NCBI GenBank assembly: GCA_044507605.1
Contig: JBIQJI010000007.1
Span: 1-64,000 of the forward strand
Reading direction: 5' to 3'
Source: Thermopolyspora sp044507605
GTDB taxonomy: Bacteria > Actinomycetota > Actinomycetes > Streptosporangiales > Streptosporangiaceae
Length of the DNA: 64,000 nucleotides
Below the pieces are notes generated by a model. That model made no database searches, was not told where the DNA came from, and was given only the letters and a program-made list of their open reading frames with translations. Below, piece after piece: positions 52,318 to 63,551 of this stretch (positions are counted from its first letter, which is position 1; each line of letters starts with the position of its first letter). The position numbers were made by a program, and so were the translations under genes.

Positions 52318-52644
52318 CTAGCCGGATGACGCGCAGGCCACATGGGGGGCGCCCTGCGGGGCGTTCGGGGCGTTCGGGGCGTCGCGGTGGACGGCGCCCT
52401 GGGAGATGTCGTCGAACTCCCCGTGCTTCGCCGCCTCGACGAAACAGTCCCACTCGTCGGTGTCGAACACGTGGACCGGGCCACCGGAGTCGCCCGCCAA
52501 CCGCATCAGCACCCACCGCTCCTCGAAGGCGTCGATGAACGCGACTTCGACGGCCTCGTCGTCCTGACCCGAGCGCCGCCACGCGAGCGTGCCGATGTCG
52601 ATGCCGAGCTCTTGGACGGTGGGTTTGATCGGCCGGCTGACCAT
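52318..52644 (-). CDS. DUF397-like protein
   Basis: 108 residues starting MVSRPIKPTVQELGID. The DUF397 core is visible: W-R-R-S-G, V-E-V-A-F-I-D, R-L-A-G-D-S-G-G-P-V-H-V-F-D-T-D-E-W-D-C-F. The C terminus has short N-A-P-repeats (N-A-P-N-A-P-Q-G-A-P) and is probably disordered. ATG 52644 follows GAGGAG. DUF397 genes usually sit beside XRE-type HTH genes; none is here. Biological role unknown, sometimes linked to development. Confidence 0.75.
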   Translation of the reverse strand: MVSRPIKPTVQELGIDIGTLAWRRSGQDDEAVEVAFIDAFEERWVLMRLAGDSGGPVHVFDTDEWDCFVEAAKHGEFDDISQGAVHRDAPNAPNAPQGAPHVACASSG

Positions 52645-52714
52645 GGTGCTCCTCTTTCTTGCCGCTCCGTATCGGGAGGTGGAGACGCCGGAGCACGCAC
52701 GGCCGCCGATGCCG

Positions 52715-53533
52715 TTACGGCTTGCGGCCCAGCCCGGCGTAGAACCAGCGCGAGCCGTAGCTGTCGGCGAGTTCCGGGTCCTCCGCCCCCCACTCACCAA
52801 CGTAGGTCACAGTGGGCTTGGCTCCGTCGTACGGGGGGACGATCTCCAGTCCGGTGAAGAACCGCCCGATCTCCTCCTTGGAGCGCTCCGTAACCGAGGC
52901 GGGGGTGGTCGCGAAGCCGTCGAGCACGTCGTCGACGATCGGGCGCACGTGCATGTCGCCGGTGGGCGCCGACAGCGCGACGTACGACCCCGACGACAGG
53001 GCGGAGACGTACGTGGCGACCATCGTCCAGGGATCGTCGCTGTCGGGCACGAACTGGGTCACCGCGACCAGCAGCAGGCCCACCGGCTCGGTGAAATCGA
53101 GCAGCCGCCGCGTCTGCGGATGCCCCAGGATCTCGTCGGGGCGGCGCACGTCGCCCTGGATGATCGCGGTGTTCTCCGCCCCGCCGAGCAGCTCGCGGCC
53201 ACGCTCGACAACGCGCGGGTCGATGTCGACGTACACCACCCTGCCGCCGGGCGCGACCTCGGCCACGACCTCGTGCGTGTTGCGCTGGGTGGGCAGGCCC
53301 GCGCCGATGTCGAGGAACTGGGTGACGCCGCGCTCGGCCATCCAGGTCACGGCCCGCTGCAGAAACCCCCGGTTGGCCCACGCCACGTCGACTATCTCCG
53401 GGCACTCCCACCGTATGCGGTCCACCGCGGCCCGATCGACCGCGGTGTTGGCCCTTCCGCCGAGGTAGTAGTCGTACATTCCGGCCACGAACGGCTTGTC
53501 GACGGCCATGCCGGAGGAGTGCAGATCGGTCAT
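52715..53533 (-). CDS. DUF574 family SAM-dependent methyltransferase
   Basis: 272 residues from ATG 53533 (MTDLHSSGMAVDKPFVAGMY), preceded by GGAG. The family hallmark A-G-M-Y-D-Y-Y-L-G-G is followed by F-L-D-I-G-A-G-L-P-T (SAM motif I), V-Y-V-D-I-D-P-R and V-G-L-L-L-V-A-V-T-Q-F-V-P. The family is abundant in actinomycetes, often as regulatory methyltransferases of unknown target. It is on the same strand as the DUF397 gene (70 bp upstream). Confidence 0.88.
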   Translation of the reverse strand: MTDLHSSGMAVDKPFVAGMYDYYLGGRANTAVDRAAVDRIRWECPEIVDVAWANRGFLQRAVTWMAERGVTQFLDIGAGLPTQRNTHEVVAEVAPGGRVVYVDIDPRVVERGRELLGGAENTAIIQGDVRRPDEILGHPQTRRLLDFTEPVGLLLVAVTQFVPDSDDPWTMVATYVSALSSGSYVALSAPTGDMHVRPIVDDVLDGFATTPASVTERSKEEIGRFFTGLEIVPPYDGAKPTVTYVGEWGAEDPELADSYGSRWFYAGLGRKP

Positions 53534-53663
53534 GGGGATCTCCGGAGAAGAGAGGGGACGCCGGATGACATTAGTGTGACACGCGATCTGTGAGTCACAA
53601 ACGTCTATGCACACATGTCGCATGGATCACATCCGGCGTCCCCCACCCGCGAAAACGGCGGCG

Positions 53664-55889
<2,226 letters not shown>

Positions 55890-56105
55890 GGCCCCGATGC
55901 TTCCGCTTATCTCACCGCCAAGCAAATGCCGGTCAAGGATACGACAATGTCACCACCCAGAAAGCGGATATTTAGCTCACTAAATCCAGACATGTCGCGA
56001 AAACAAAGCGGGTCGGCGGTGCCCCGGGCACGTGATCCTCGTCCTTCCGGCCACGGGCGGTCGCCGGGAGAGGCACCGCTCCCTGGCGTCGACGTAGCCG
56101 GCTAG

Positions 56106-56261
56106 GCCGGCCAGGGCGCGCAAGCGGTCGCGATGACCAGGGCGTTACGGCCCGACGCGGTCCTGATGGACGTACGCATGCCGGTCCTGGACGGCATCGA
56201 GGCCACCCGGCAGATCGTCGCGGAGCGCTCCCCGGCCCGGGTGCTCCTCCCCACCACGTTC
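56106..56261 (+). pseudogene. Response regulator receiver-domain remnant
   Basis: About 52 codons match the middle of a NarL-type receiver domain: A-Q-A-V-A-M-T-R-A-L-R-P-D, then L-M-D-V-R-M-P-V-L-D-G-I-E-A-T-R, with the phosphoacceptor Asp codon at 56169-56171, ending A-R-V-L-L-P-T-T-F. The first ~45 residues (including the acidic pocket) and everything after T-T-F, including the HTH output domain, are gone. A TAG (56103-56105) lies in frame just upstream. The 3' edge at about 56261 is joined to the end of the sirtuin gene, so a recombination or deletion event truncated a two-component gene here. Confidence 0.72.
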
Positions 56262-57140
56262 ACCCGCGGCCGGGAGGGCGGCGAGGAGGGCGGTGAGGGC
56301 GGGGCCGATCGGCGCGTCGAGGGTGAAGACGGCGTCGGCGTCGCCACGAGTCGGGCCCCGGTTGACGATGGCGACGGGGACGCCGTGGGCCCTGGCGTGA
56401 CGGACGAAGCGGTAGCCCGACATGACGGTCAGCGACGAGCCCAGCACCAACAGCAGCGCGGCCCGCTCGGTGAGCGCATAACACTCGTCGACACGCGGCC
56501 GGGGAACGTTCTCGCCGAAGAACACCACGTCGGGCTTGAGCACCCCGCCACAGCCCGGGCAGCCGACCGTGCGGAACGACGCCACCTGATCGTCCGACAG
56601 CACGGCGTCGCCATCGGGGTTGAGCTGCGCGGCGAGCGGCCGCCACGCCGGGTTGGCGGCGGCCAGCCGCCGGTCCAGGTCGTACCGCGACGTCCGACGG
56701 CGGCAGGTCAGGCAAACGACCCGATCGAGCGCCCCGTGCAGCTCGATCACCCGGCGGGCCCCGCCGGCCTGGTGCAGCCCGTCGACGTTCTGCGTGATGA
56801 CGCCCATGACCAGCCCGCGCCGCTCCAGCTCGGCCACCGCCCGATGCCCGGCGTTCGGCGTCGCGCGTGCGATGTGCCTCCACCCGAGATGGCTGCGCGC
56901 CCAATAGCGCCGCCGCGCCTCGACACTGCCGACGAACGTCTGATACGTCATCGGCTCGGCCCGCCGTGCCCGCCCGGTCTCCCCCCGATAGTCGGGAATG
57001 CCCGACTCGGTGGACAGCCCGGCCCCGCTGAGCACCACCACACGCCCCCGAGCGACCAGCCCGGCCAGCGCCTCGACCCCGCCCACCATCTCCCGCAGGC
57101 CCGGCACCCCGCCCCGACCCGCCTCCTCGACCCGAGTCAC
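56145..57140 (-). CDS. Sir2-family NAD-dependent protein deacylase with chimeric C terminus
   Basis: Sirtuin, about 331 residues from GTG 57140 (ATG 57089 is a possible later start). Family motifs: G-A-G-L-S-T-E-S-G-I-P-D-Y-R-G, T-Q-N-V-D-G-L-H with the catalytic H in E-L-H-G-A, zinc cysteines C-L-T-C and C-P-G-C, and the V-F-F-G-E-N-V-P segment. The native part ends around L-T-A-L-L-A-A-L; the last ~40 residues are translated from the antisense strand of the response-regulator fragment at 56145-56261, so the original stop has been lost. The catalytic domain looks complete, so the enzyme may work. Confidence 0.85.
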   Translation of the reverse strand: MTRVEEAGRGGVPGLREMVGGVEALAGLVARGRVVVLSGAGLSTESGIPDYRGETGRARRAEPMTYQTFVGSVEARRRYWARSHLGWRHIARATPNAGHRAVAELERRGLVMGVITQNVDGLHQAGGARRVIELHGALDRVVCLTCRRRTSRYDLDRRLAAANPAWRPLAAQLNPDGDAVLSDDQVASFRTVGCPGCGGVLKPDVVFFGENVPRPRVDECYALTERAALLLVLGSSLTVMSGYRFVRHARAHGVPVAIVNRGPTRGDADAVFTLDAPIGPALTALLAALPAAGERGGEEHPGRGALRDDLPGGLDAVQDRHAYVHQDRVGP

Positions 57141-57218
57141 CCCTCCATAGTGCAAGACCCCGGCGAGTGCCCGGTCATCGTGCGGCGCGGGCCCGGCCGC
57201 GCCGGTGCGCCGGGTGCC

Positions 57219-59615
57219 TCACGTGAGCGTGTCGACGCCGGTGATGCGGTGGAGGGCGAAGCGGTGGACGGCGCCGCGGGTTTCGTCGTATGCGGTGAGG
57301 TAGCCGCCCTCCATGCGGGCGGGCTCCAGGATGCGGCTGGTGGCGTGGCCCTGGGAGTCGACGTAGCCGATCCAGATGCGGGAGCCGTCGTTGATGGCCG
57401 CTTTGAGGGCGGTCAGGGTGGCGGTGCTGGTCGAGCGGGGCGGTGCGGCGCCGGCGGAGCCGGTGAGGGAGCCGTCGGCGGCGGGGTCGCGGGAGCGGGC
57501 CAGGTGGGCGGCGTCGCCGGCGCGCACGGCCCGTACGGCGGCGGCCACGACGTGGGGCTCGGGGCCCGTCGGGGGGATCGCGCGCGGGGCCGCCGGGGCG
57601 TCGGCGCGGCGCGAGTCGGCCCGGGTGACCAGGACGTCGCCCTCGCCCGACTCGGCCACCGGGGAGTAGCCCATGGCGCGCAGCGAGTCGACCAGGGTGG
57701 CGCGGGGCGTGCGCGACACCACGACCGTCGGGGCGAGGCGGCGCAGGCGCAGCGGGGCGGCGCGGCGGTCGGCCATCACCTCGTCGAGCACCGCCGGGTC
57801 GTCGCAGCGGACGTACGCGCTCGCCGTGCCGATGCGCATGCGGCCGTGGCGGCGGGCGACGTCGGAGACCAGGTAGCGCAGCGGCTGCGGCACCGGGGTC
57901 GCCGAGTGCCGTTCCAGCATCGCGAGCAGCTCGTCGGCGGTCTGGCCGGCGTCGAGGGCGCGGCGCACGGACCGGTCGCCGAACCGGTAGACCGTGGCGC
58001 CGCCCTTGGATTCGATGTCGGCGGCGAGGGCGAGCCAGCGGCCCAGGTCGCTGGTCAGCGGCCCGGGGGCGACGGCGGTCAGGTCGGCCTGCAGCAGCAC
58101 GTGGTCGACCGGCTCGGGCAGCAGCGGGGCGAGCAGCCGGGCCGCGCTCTCGTACGGCTGGCCGTCGACCAGCGCCCGCCCGTGGGCCGACAGGACGCCG
58201 AGCCCGGTGAGACCGAGCAGTTCGGCCTCGCGGAGGGTGAACCCGGCCAGCCGGTCGCGCAGGGGGCCGCGGCGGCGCGGCCGGTCCCAGTCGAGCCGCG
58301 CGGTGACCGAGTCGGGGGCGACGGCGAGATCGGGCGGGGCGGCCGCGAGCACCTTCAGGGTCGCGGTGCGGACCTCGACGGCGGCGCCGCGGCGCAGGTC
58401 GGGGTGCAGGGCGTTGAGCAGCCGGTCGCGTTCGTCGCGTTCGCCGACGAGGCCGGGCACGCGGTCGGTGCCGAGCCACGCCGCCGCGAGCAGCGCCCAG
58501 CGGTCCTCGACCGGCTTGACCCGCCACGTGTCGTAGGCCGAGGTCGGCAGCCACTCGTCGGCGGGGCCGCCCGACGCGATCAGCCCGGCGGCGTAGGCCA
58601 CCTCCGCCACGAGGGCGGCCACGTGCTCGGGCAGGTCGAGGAACTGGGCGGTGCGGCGCAGGTCGCGCACCGCGAGTCCGCCCGTGCGCAGCGCGCCCGG
58701 CGGGTCGACGCTCCAGTGCTCGCACAGTTCCTCGGCCGTGCGGGTGATCGTGAACGCCTGCCCGGCGGCCGTGCGGTCGGCCAGCTCCCGGTCGCGCCGC
58801 CTGCCGCCGAGCTCGGGCGGCGCGGGCGACAGGTCCCGGTGGATCCGTCCGCCGCGCAGGAACAGCGCCACCTCGCGCGGCAGCGTCACCGTCTCCTCGC
58901 CCGTCGCCGCCAGCAGGCCGAAGGCGAGCAGATGGTCGATCGGCGACCGCGCGGTGGCGGCCCGTACGTCGCGCCGGGCGTCGTGCACACGGCCGCTCGG
59001 CGGCCCCCAGGCCAGCTCGTCGAGCGCCGAACGCGCCTGCGGGGTCAGGCCCTCGATGAGCCGCCCCAGCACCGCCTCGTCGGCGAGCGCCCGGGCCAGC
59101 CGTTCGCGGGCGGCCGGCGGCGGGCCGGGCGGGGTCGTGGGGTCGATGTCGTGCAGGATCTCCATCAGGCGTTCGGGCGCGTGGTGCCGGAACGCCTCGG
59201 CCGCGGGCGGCCCCAGCCCGGCGGGCGGCTCCAGCGCCTCCCGCACCCCCGGCGCCAGGCGCAGCGCGGTGTCGGGGCCGTACACCAGGCCCAGGTCGCG
59301 CAGCCCTTCGACGGCTTCGCGCAGGGCCGGGCGAAGCCCGCTATCGGCAGGGCCGGAGGTGGCGGTGGCGAGGCGGGCGTGCAGGTCGGTCAGGGTCTGC
59401 GGCTCGGGGAGCACGGCCATGGTCTCGGCGATGGCGAGGCGGAAGCGGTCGATGCGGTCGAGCGCCCTGCCGGTGGCCGACGGGGTCGTGGCGCGGGCCG
59501 CGAGACCCGCCACGTGTGCGGGGACGGGGGTGATGAGCTCGGGGCGCGCGGCGACGAGCGTGCGCAACTGCTCGTCGCTGCGCGCACGCAGCCACTCGGT
59601 GAAGTCCCCACTCAT
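57219..59615 (-). CDS. Helicase-associated / WYL-like large regulatory protein
   Basis: 798 residues from ATG 59615 (MSGDFTEWLRARSDEQLRTL). Most of the protein is helical; the middle includes a Helicase_C_3/XPB-N-terminal-like section (about 480-640; V-L-L-Q-A-D-L-T-A-V-A-P-G and H-G-R-M-R-I-G-T-A-S-A-Y-V-R-C-D-D). Residues from about 730 form a WYL-like domain (L-T-A-L-K-A-A-I-N-D-G, I-G-Y-V-D-S-Q-G-H-A-T, R-F-A-L-H-R-I-T-G-V). No Walker A/B or DEAD box is seen, so it is not an active helicase by itself. Such proteins are common, uncharacterised neighbours of DUF3027/XPB genes in actinobacteria. Confidence 0.82.
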   Translation of the reverse strand: MSGDFTEWLRARSDEQLRTLVAARPELITPVPAHVAGLAARATTPSATGRALDRIDRFRLAIAETMAVLPEPQTLTDLHARLATATSGPADSGLRPALREAVEGLRDLGLVYGPDTALRLAPGVREALEPPAGLGPPAAEAFRHHAPERLMEILHDIDPTTPPGPPPAARERLARALADEAVLGRLIEGLTPQARSALDELAWGPPSGRVHDARRDVRAATARSPIDHLLAFGLLAATGEETVTLPREVALFLRGGRIHRDLSPAPPELGGRRRDRELADRTAAGQAFTITRTAEELCEHWSVDPPGALRTGGLAVRDLRRTAQFLDLPEHVAALVAEVAYAAGLIASGGPADEWLPTSAYDTWRVKPVEDRWALLAAAWLGTDRVPGLVGERDERDRLLNALHPDLRRGAAVEVRTATLKVLAAAPPDLAVAPDSVTARLDWDRPRRRGPLRDRLAGFTLREAELLGLTGLGVLSAHGRALVDGQPYESAARLLAPLLPEPVDHVLLQADLTAVAPGPLTSDLGRWLALAADIESKGGATVYRFGDRSVRRALDAGQTADELLAMLERHSATPVPQPLRYLVSDVARRHGRMRIGTASAYVRCDDPAVLDEVMADRRAAPLRLRRLAPTVVVSRTPRATLVDSLRAMGYSPVAESGEGDVLVTRADSRRADAPAAPRAIPPTGPEPHVVAAAVRAVRAGDAAHLARSRDPAADGSLTGSAGAAPPRSTSTATLTALKAAINDGSRIWIGYVDSQGHATSRILEPARMEGGYLTAYDETRGAVHRFALHRITGVDTLT

Positions 59616-59679
59616 CGCTCCAATCGTAGGGACCCGTGGAGACGACCTGCCGCCACGGGTCGCGCGAGCGGGGCGGCGC

Positions 59680-60336
59680 TCATCCGGCGGTCTGGGCCGG
59701 CGGGTGGCCGCCGGTGGGCGGGAGCAGGCCGAGGGCCAGACGCACCCAGGTCGCCACGAACCGGTCGCGTTCGGCGCCCACCGCGGGCTCGGCCATGGTG
59801 TCGTGGAGCAGCCGGAAGTGCACCACGGCACCGCCGAGCACCGCGCACACCGAAGGCCAGTCGGCTCTGACACCGGCGTACTCGGGCTGGGCCTGGAACC
59901 ACGCGCGGAGGGCGTCGAACATCGGCTGGAACAGCCCGTCGCGCACCACCGCCATCAGCTCGGGGAACTGGCCGAGGTCGCGGAAGAAGACCCGGGTGAG
60001 CCGGCTCTCCTCGGCCACCTTGGCGAGCCCGGCGCGGCACAGTGCGGCGAGCCGCTCCTCGACGCCGGCCGGCGTGCCCGCCGAGGGCTCGGCCGAGGCG
60101 GTGGCCCGGGTGTCGAGGAGCGTCGCGGAGAGCCGTGCCCGGGTGCGGGCGGCGTGCTCGTTGACGGCGGCGGCGAGCACCTCGTACTTGGATCTGAAGT
60201 GCCGGTAGAGGCCGCCCGCGCCGGGGGAGAGCCCGGACGCCGACTCGATCTCGGCAACGGACGTCGCGGCGTAGCCGCGTTCCGCGAACAGCCTGAGTGA
60301 TTCCTCGACGATTCGTTCACGGGTCGATCTGATCAT
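59680..60336 (-). CDS. TetR/AcrR family transcriptional regulator
   Basis: 218 residues from ATG 60336. HTH: R-E-R-I-V-E-E-S-L-R-L-F-A-E-R-G-Y-A-A-T-S-V-A-E-I-E-S-A-S-G-L-S in the family order, followed by L-Y-R-H-F-R-S-K. The C-terminal effector domain is helical with a W-F-Q-A-Q-P segment. A GGAGG lies about 10-13 nt upstream of the ATG. Divergent from the HAD gene, which it may regulate; this is positional inference. Confidence 0.87.
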   Translation of the reverse strand: MIRSTRERIVEESLRLFAERGYAATSVAEIESASGLSPGAGGLYRHFRSKYEVLAAAVNEHAARTRARLSATLLDTRATASAEPSAGTPAGVEERLAALCRAGLAKVAEESRLTRVFFRDLGQFPELMAVVRDGLFQPMFDALRAWFQAQPEYAGVRADWPSVCAVLGGAVVHFRLLHDTMAEPAVGAERDRFVATWVRLALGLLPPTGGHPPAQTAG

Positions 60337-60486
60337 GGTCCGCCCACCTCCGCCCCCCTGTGCGCGTAGGACAGACCTTAAACCTTGCCGTGGGTCGTGA
60401 CGGCCGGTGGGTGCGGCCGTGAAGGCGGGGGTTCGCGCTGTCGCCGGGCGCGGGGGCCGATTCAGCGGATCGACCATGTCTTTGGC

Positions 60487-61134
60487 ATGCTTTTAGGTGT
60501 GACGCGATCGGTGGGGTTCGACCTTGACCTGACGCTGGCCGATACGAGGGCTGGCATCGCGGCGGCGTTCGAGGCGCTGGCCGAGCGGCTCGGCGTGCCC
60601 ATCGACACCTCCGCGGTCGTGTCCCGGATCGGGCCGCCGCTGGAGGCGGAGCTGGCCTACTGGTTCCCCGCCGAGCAGGTGCCGGAGGCGGCGGCCGTCT
60701 ATCGCGGCCTGTACGGCGATCTCGCGGTGCCGCGGAGCACGCTGATGCCGGGCGCCCGGGAGGCCCTGGCCGCGGTTCGCCGGGCCGGTGGGCGGGTGAT
60801 CGTCGTCACCGGCAAGAACGAGCCGCATGCGCGGCGCACGCTCGAATTCCTCGGCCTGGACGTGGACGAGGTGGCCGGATCGGCGTTCGGCGCGGGGAAG
60901 GGCACCGCCCTCAAGGCGTTCGGCGCGACGGCCTACGTCGGAGATCACGTGGCGGACATCGAGGCCGCCAGGGCGGGCGGAGCCGTCAGCGTGACGGTGG
61001 CCACCGGCCCTTATGACGCCGACGATTTGAGTGATCACGGAGCCGATGTCGTGCTGGCTGATCTGACCGAGTTCGCCGGCTGGTACGACGAGTGGCGTAT
61101 TCGTGAAATAGGGGCCGTTTCGACGGTCCCTTGA
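60487..61134 (+). CDS. HAD-family hydrolase (phosphoglycolate phosphatase-like)
   Basis: 215 residues from ATG 60487; GTG 60499 is an equally possible start. HAD motifs: D-L-D-L-T in G-F-D-L-D-L-T-L-A-D (nucleophile and acid/base Asp), a helical cap (E-A-L-A-E-R-L-G-V-P), motif II V-V-T-G-K-N and motif IV G-D-H-V-A-D-I. Substrate unknown; many relatives act on phosphoglycolate or similar small phosphoesters. Divergent from a TetR gene. Confidence 0.88.
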   Translation: MLLGVTRSVGFDLDLTLADTRAGIAAAFEALAERLGVPIDTSAVVSRIGPPLEAELAYWFPAEQVPEAAAVYRGLYGDLAVPRSTLMPGAREALAAVRRAGGRVIVVTGKNEPHARRTLEFLGLDVDEVAGSAFGAGKGTALKAFGATAYVGDHVADIEAARAGGAVSVTVATGPYDADDLSDHGADVVLADLTEFAGWYDEWRIREIGAVSTVP

Positions 61135-61197
61135 CCGTCCTGGTGGGCATAACCTACATCCATTCATCTTTCACGACGTCTGAACGAGGTCACGCCT

Positions 61198-61596
61198 GTG
61201 CCGACTGGCAAGGTCAAGTGGTATGACGCCGACAAGGGATTCGGCTTCCTCACCCGCGACGACGGTGGTGAGGTGTTCGTGCATTCCTCCGCGCTGCCCA
61301 GAGGCGTGGAGTCGCTCAGGCCCGGCCAGAAGGTCGAGTTCGGGGTGGCCGAGGGGCGTCGTGGGCAACAGGCGCTCTCGGTCAGGGTGGTGGAGCAGCC
61401 CCCGACCCTGGCCAAGGCGGCCCGGGCCAAGGCCAAGCGGAAGAAGCCGGACGAGATGGTCATCATCGTCGAGGACCTGATCAAGCTGCTCGACGACGTT
61501 TCCACGTCCTACCAGAAGGGCAAGCACCCCGACTCCGCCCACGCCAAGAAGATCGCCACCGTGCTGCGGGCCGTGGCCGACGACCTGGACGTCTGA
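61198..61596 (+). CDS. Cold-shock-domain protein with C-terminal extension
   Basis: 132 residues. The CSD (1-67) starts V-P-T-G-K-V-K-W-Y-D-A-D-K-G-F-G-F-L with RNP1 K-G-F-G-F-L and RNP2 V-F-V-H-S-S. A Lys/Arg/Ala-rich linker (70-83) leads to a helical tail (84-132; I-V-E-D-L-I-K-L-L-D-D-V) found in actinobacterial relatives next to DUF3027 genes. It probably binds RNA or single-stranded DNA. GTG 61198; a TTGACC at about 61130 could be its -35 element. Confidence 0.9.
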   Translation: MPTGKVKWYDADKGFGFLTRDDGGEVFVHSSALPRGVESLRPGQKVEFGVAEGRRGQQALSVRVVEQPPTLAKAARAKAKRKKPDEMVIIVEDLIKLLDDVSTSYQKGKHPDSAHAKKIATVLRAVADDLDV

Positions 61597-61614
61597 CCGG
61601 TCCCACTCGCGGCG

Positions 61615-63474
61615 TCAGTACGGGCTTTCCAGCGGCGTGGTCGGGCCGGGACGGTCGCGCCGCTGGTCGTACGGCTCCTCGGCCGGTCGCGTCTCGCGCG
61701 GCCTTCTGCGGCGCGGGCGTTCGTCGTGCGGCATCGTCTCGTACGGCTTGGTGTGCCCGGGCCGGTTGGCTCGCTCGGCGGCGTCGGCCGGTGGTGTGCC
61801 GATGGCCCGATGGTCCGTGGCGGCGGAAGGGCGCCCGGTGATCACGCCGTCCTCGCCGGGCGGGTCCGGCAGGTCCTCGCCGCGTACGAGCCGGGTCGGG
61901 CCACCGGGCTCGGGGGCGTCGCCGGCCGTGCCGGCGGGGTCGGCGGGGTCGGCGGGGTCGGGCACCGGCGCGGAGTCGTCGCCGGAGGAGACATCCGCCG
62001 GGTCGTCGGCCGCGTCCGGGGCGGGGGCCGGGCGGGCGCGGCGGGCCCGGGCGCGGGAGCGGCGGCGGGAACCGGCCAGCAGCCAGACCAGGGTGAGGGC
62101 GAGCCCGGCACCGACGATGCCGAGGCCCGCCGGGCCCTTGGCGAACAGCGACAGCAGCAGCCCGGCGAGGCCGCCGAGGACCCACGCGATCTGGAGCAGC
62201 GCCTCGACGACGCCGAAGGTGGCCGATCGCACGTCCTCGGCGACGTCGTGCTGCACCATGGCGTCGAGGGCGAGCTTGCCGAGGCTCTGCGCGAACGCCG
62301 CCACGCCGGCGACCACCACGGCCATCCACAGCCCGAACAGCACCGCGCCCGCGATCGAGGTGACGGTGGCCAGGGCGAGCGTGGCCAGCACGATGACACG
62401 CGGCGCCCGGCTGCGGATCCACGACGCCACCGCCGAGCCGAGCAGCCCGCCTGCCCCGGCCGCCGCGGCCAGCACCGCGATGGTCACCTCGATGGGCAGC
62501 CCGGGAACGTCCCCGGCCCGGACCAGGAAGAGCAGGTAGAAGATCAGGAATCCGGACTGGATGCGGGTGGCGGTGTTGGCGTACATGGCCTCGTTGAGGA
62601 CGGGGCCGAGGTTCAGCAGCGACAGCCACCGCAGTGCGCGGGCCCGCCGCCGGCGGGGCAGGCGGCCCGGGCCGCCGAGCGGGTCCGCGGGGGCGTCGGC
62701 CGGGGATTCGTCCGAGAGGTCGTCGGGGGAGTCGACGTGGCGGGGCAGCCGCAGCGCACCGACACCGCCCACCAGGAAAAGCACCATGGTGCCGCGCAGC
62801 GTCCACTCGGCGCCCAGCCACGCGGTGACGCCGGCCGACAGCGGCGCGGCCGCGCCGGCCGCCACCAGGGCGAACAGCGACACCCGCGCGTTGGCCGTCA
62901 CCAGCGTGATCGTCGACGGCAGCACGCTCGGCATGATGGCCGCGCGGGACACGTTGTAGGCCTTCGACAGCACCAGCACGGCCAGCGCCGCCGGGAACAG
63001 GGTGAGGGTGTCCTGCGCCGGGATCGCCGCCGCCATCGCCCAGCACAGCAGCCCCCGGGCGAACATCGTGCCGGCCATGACGTACCGCCGCCCGGAGCGG
63101 AACCGGTCCAGCACGGGCCCCACGAACGGCGCCACCACCGCGAACGGCGCCATCGTGATGAGCAGGTAGAGCGCGACCTGACCGCGGGCCTCCCCGGTCG
63201 GCATGCCGAAGAACAGCGTGCCGGCCAGGGCGACCGTGACGAACGCGTCGCCCGCGCTGTGGGCGGCCGACAGTTCGATGAGCCCGCCCAGCCCGCTGCG
63301 CCCGGCGCCCTGCGCGTGGGTCATGCGGCGGGTGGCGTGGCCGACGCCGCGGCCGGCGGAGCGCGTGCCGCGCACGATGGCCCGCCCGGCGCGGAAGGCG
63401 CCCCGTCCGGCGTTCGCGGTGGTCCTGCCCACCCCCGCGGCGGCCTGGCGGGCCCGCCCCCACGCACCCGTCAT
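61615..63474 (-). CDS. MFS transporter with long charged tails
   Basis: 619 residues. The N-terminal ~55 residues are basic and Ala/Arg/Gly-rich (amphipathic), followed by about 12 transmembrane helices (60-470) typical of MFS efflux proteins (for example A-L-Y-L-L-I-T-M-A-P-F-A-V and D-R-F-R-S-G-R-R-Y near the loop-2 signature). A large cytosolic loop at about 250-280 is Asp/Pro-rich. The C-terminal ~150 residues are acidic then Arg-rich and probably disordered. Substrate unknown. ATG 63474; divergent from the DUF3027 gene. Confidence 0.85.
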   Translation of the reverse strand: MTGAWGRARQAAAGVGRTTANAGRGAFRAGRAIVRGTRSAGRGVGHATRRMTHAQGAGRSGLGGLIELSAAHSAGDAFVTVALAGTLFFGMPTGEARGQVALYLLITMAPFAVVAPFVGPVLDRFRSGRRYVMAGTMFARGLLCWAMAAAIPAQDTLTLFPAALAVLVLSKAYNVSRAAIMPSVLPSTITLVTANARVSLFALVAAGAAAPLSAGVTAWLGAEWTLRGTMVLFLVGGVGALRLPRHVDSPDDLSDESPADAPADPLGGPGRLPRRRRARALRWLSLLNLGPVLNEAMYANTATRIQSGFLIFYLLFLVRAGDVPGLPIEVTIAVLAAAAGAGGLLGSAVASWIRSRAPRVIVLATLALATVTSIAGAVLFGLWMAVVVAGVAAFAQSLGKLALDAMVQHDVAEDVRSATFGVVEALLQIAWVLGGLAGLLLSLFAKGPAGLGIVGAGLALTLVWLLAGSRRRSRARARRARPAPAPDAADDPADVSSGDDSAPVPDPADPADPAGTAGDAPEPGGPTRLVRGEDLPDPPGEDGVITGRPSAATDHRAIGTPPADAAERANRPGHTKPYETMPHDERPRRRRPRETRPAEEPYDQRRDRPGPTTPLESPY

Positions 63475-63551
63475 GGTTCCCTCCTTCGGTTTTCCAGTGT
63501 TACCGAACCCGCGCGGTATTGTCCGCTCGCCACATGAGGGAAACTGGACAT

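Noticed and set aside
56133..59870. 1245-codon plus-strand open frame continuing from the response-regulator fragment
   Set aside because: Only the first ~43 codons have receiver-domain similarity; the rest is antisense of the sirtuin and the WYL protein.
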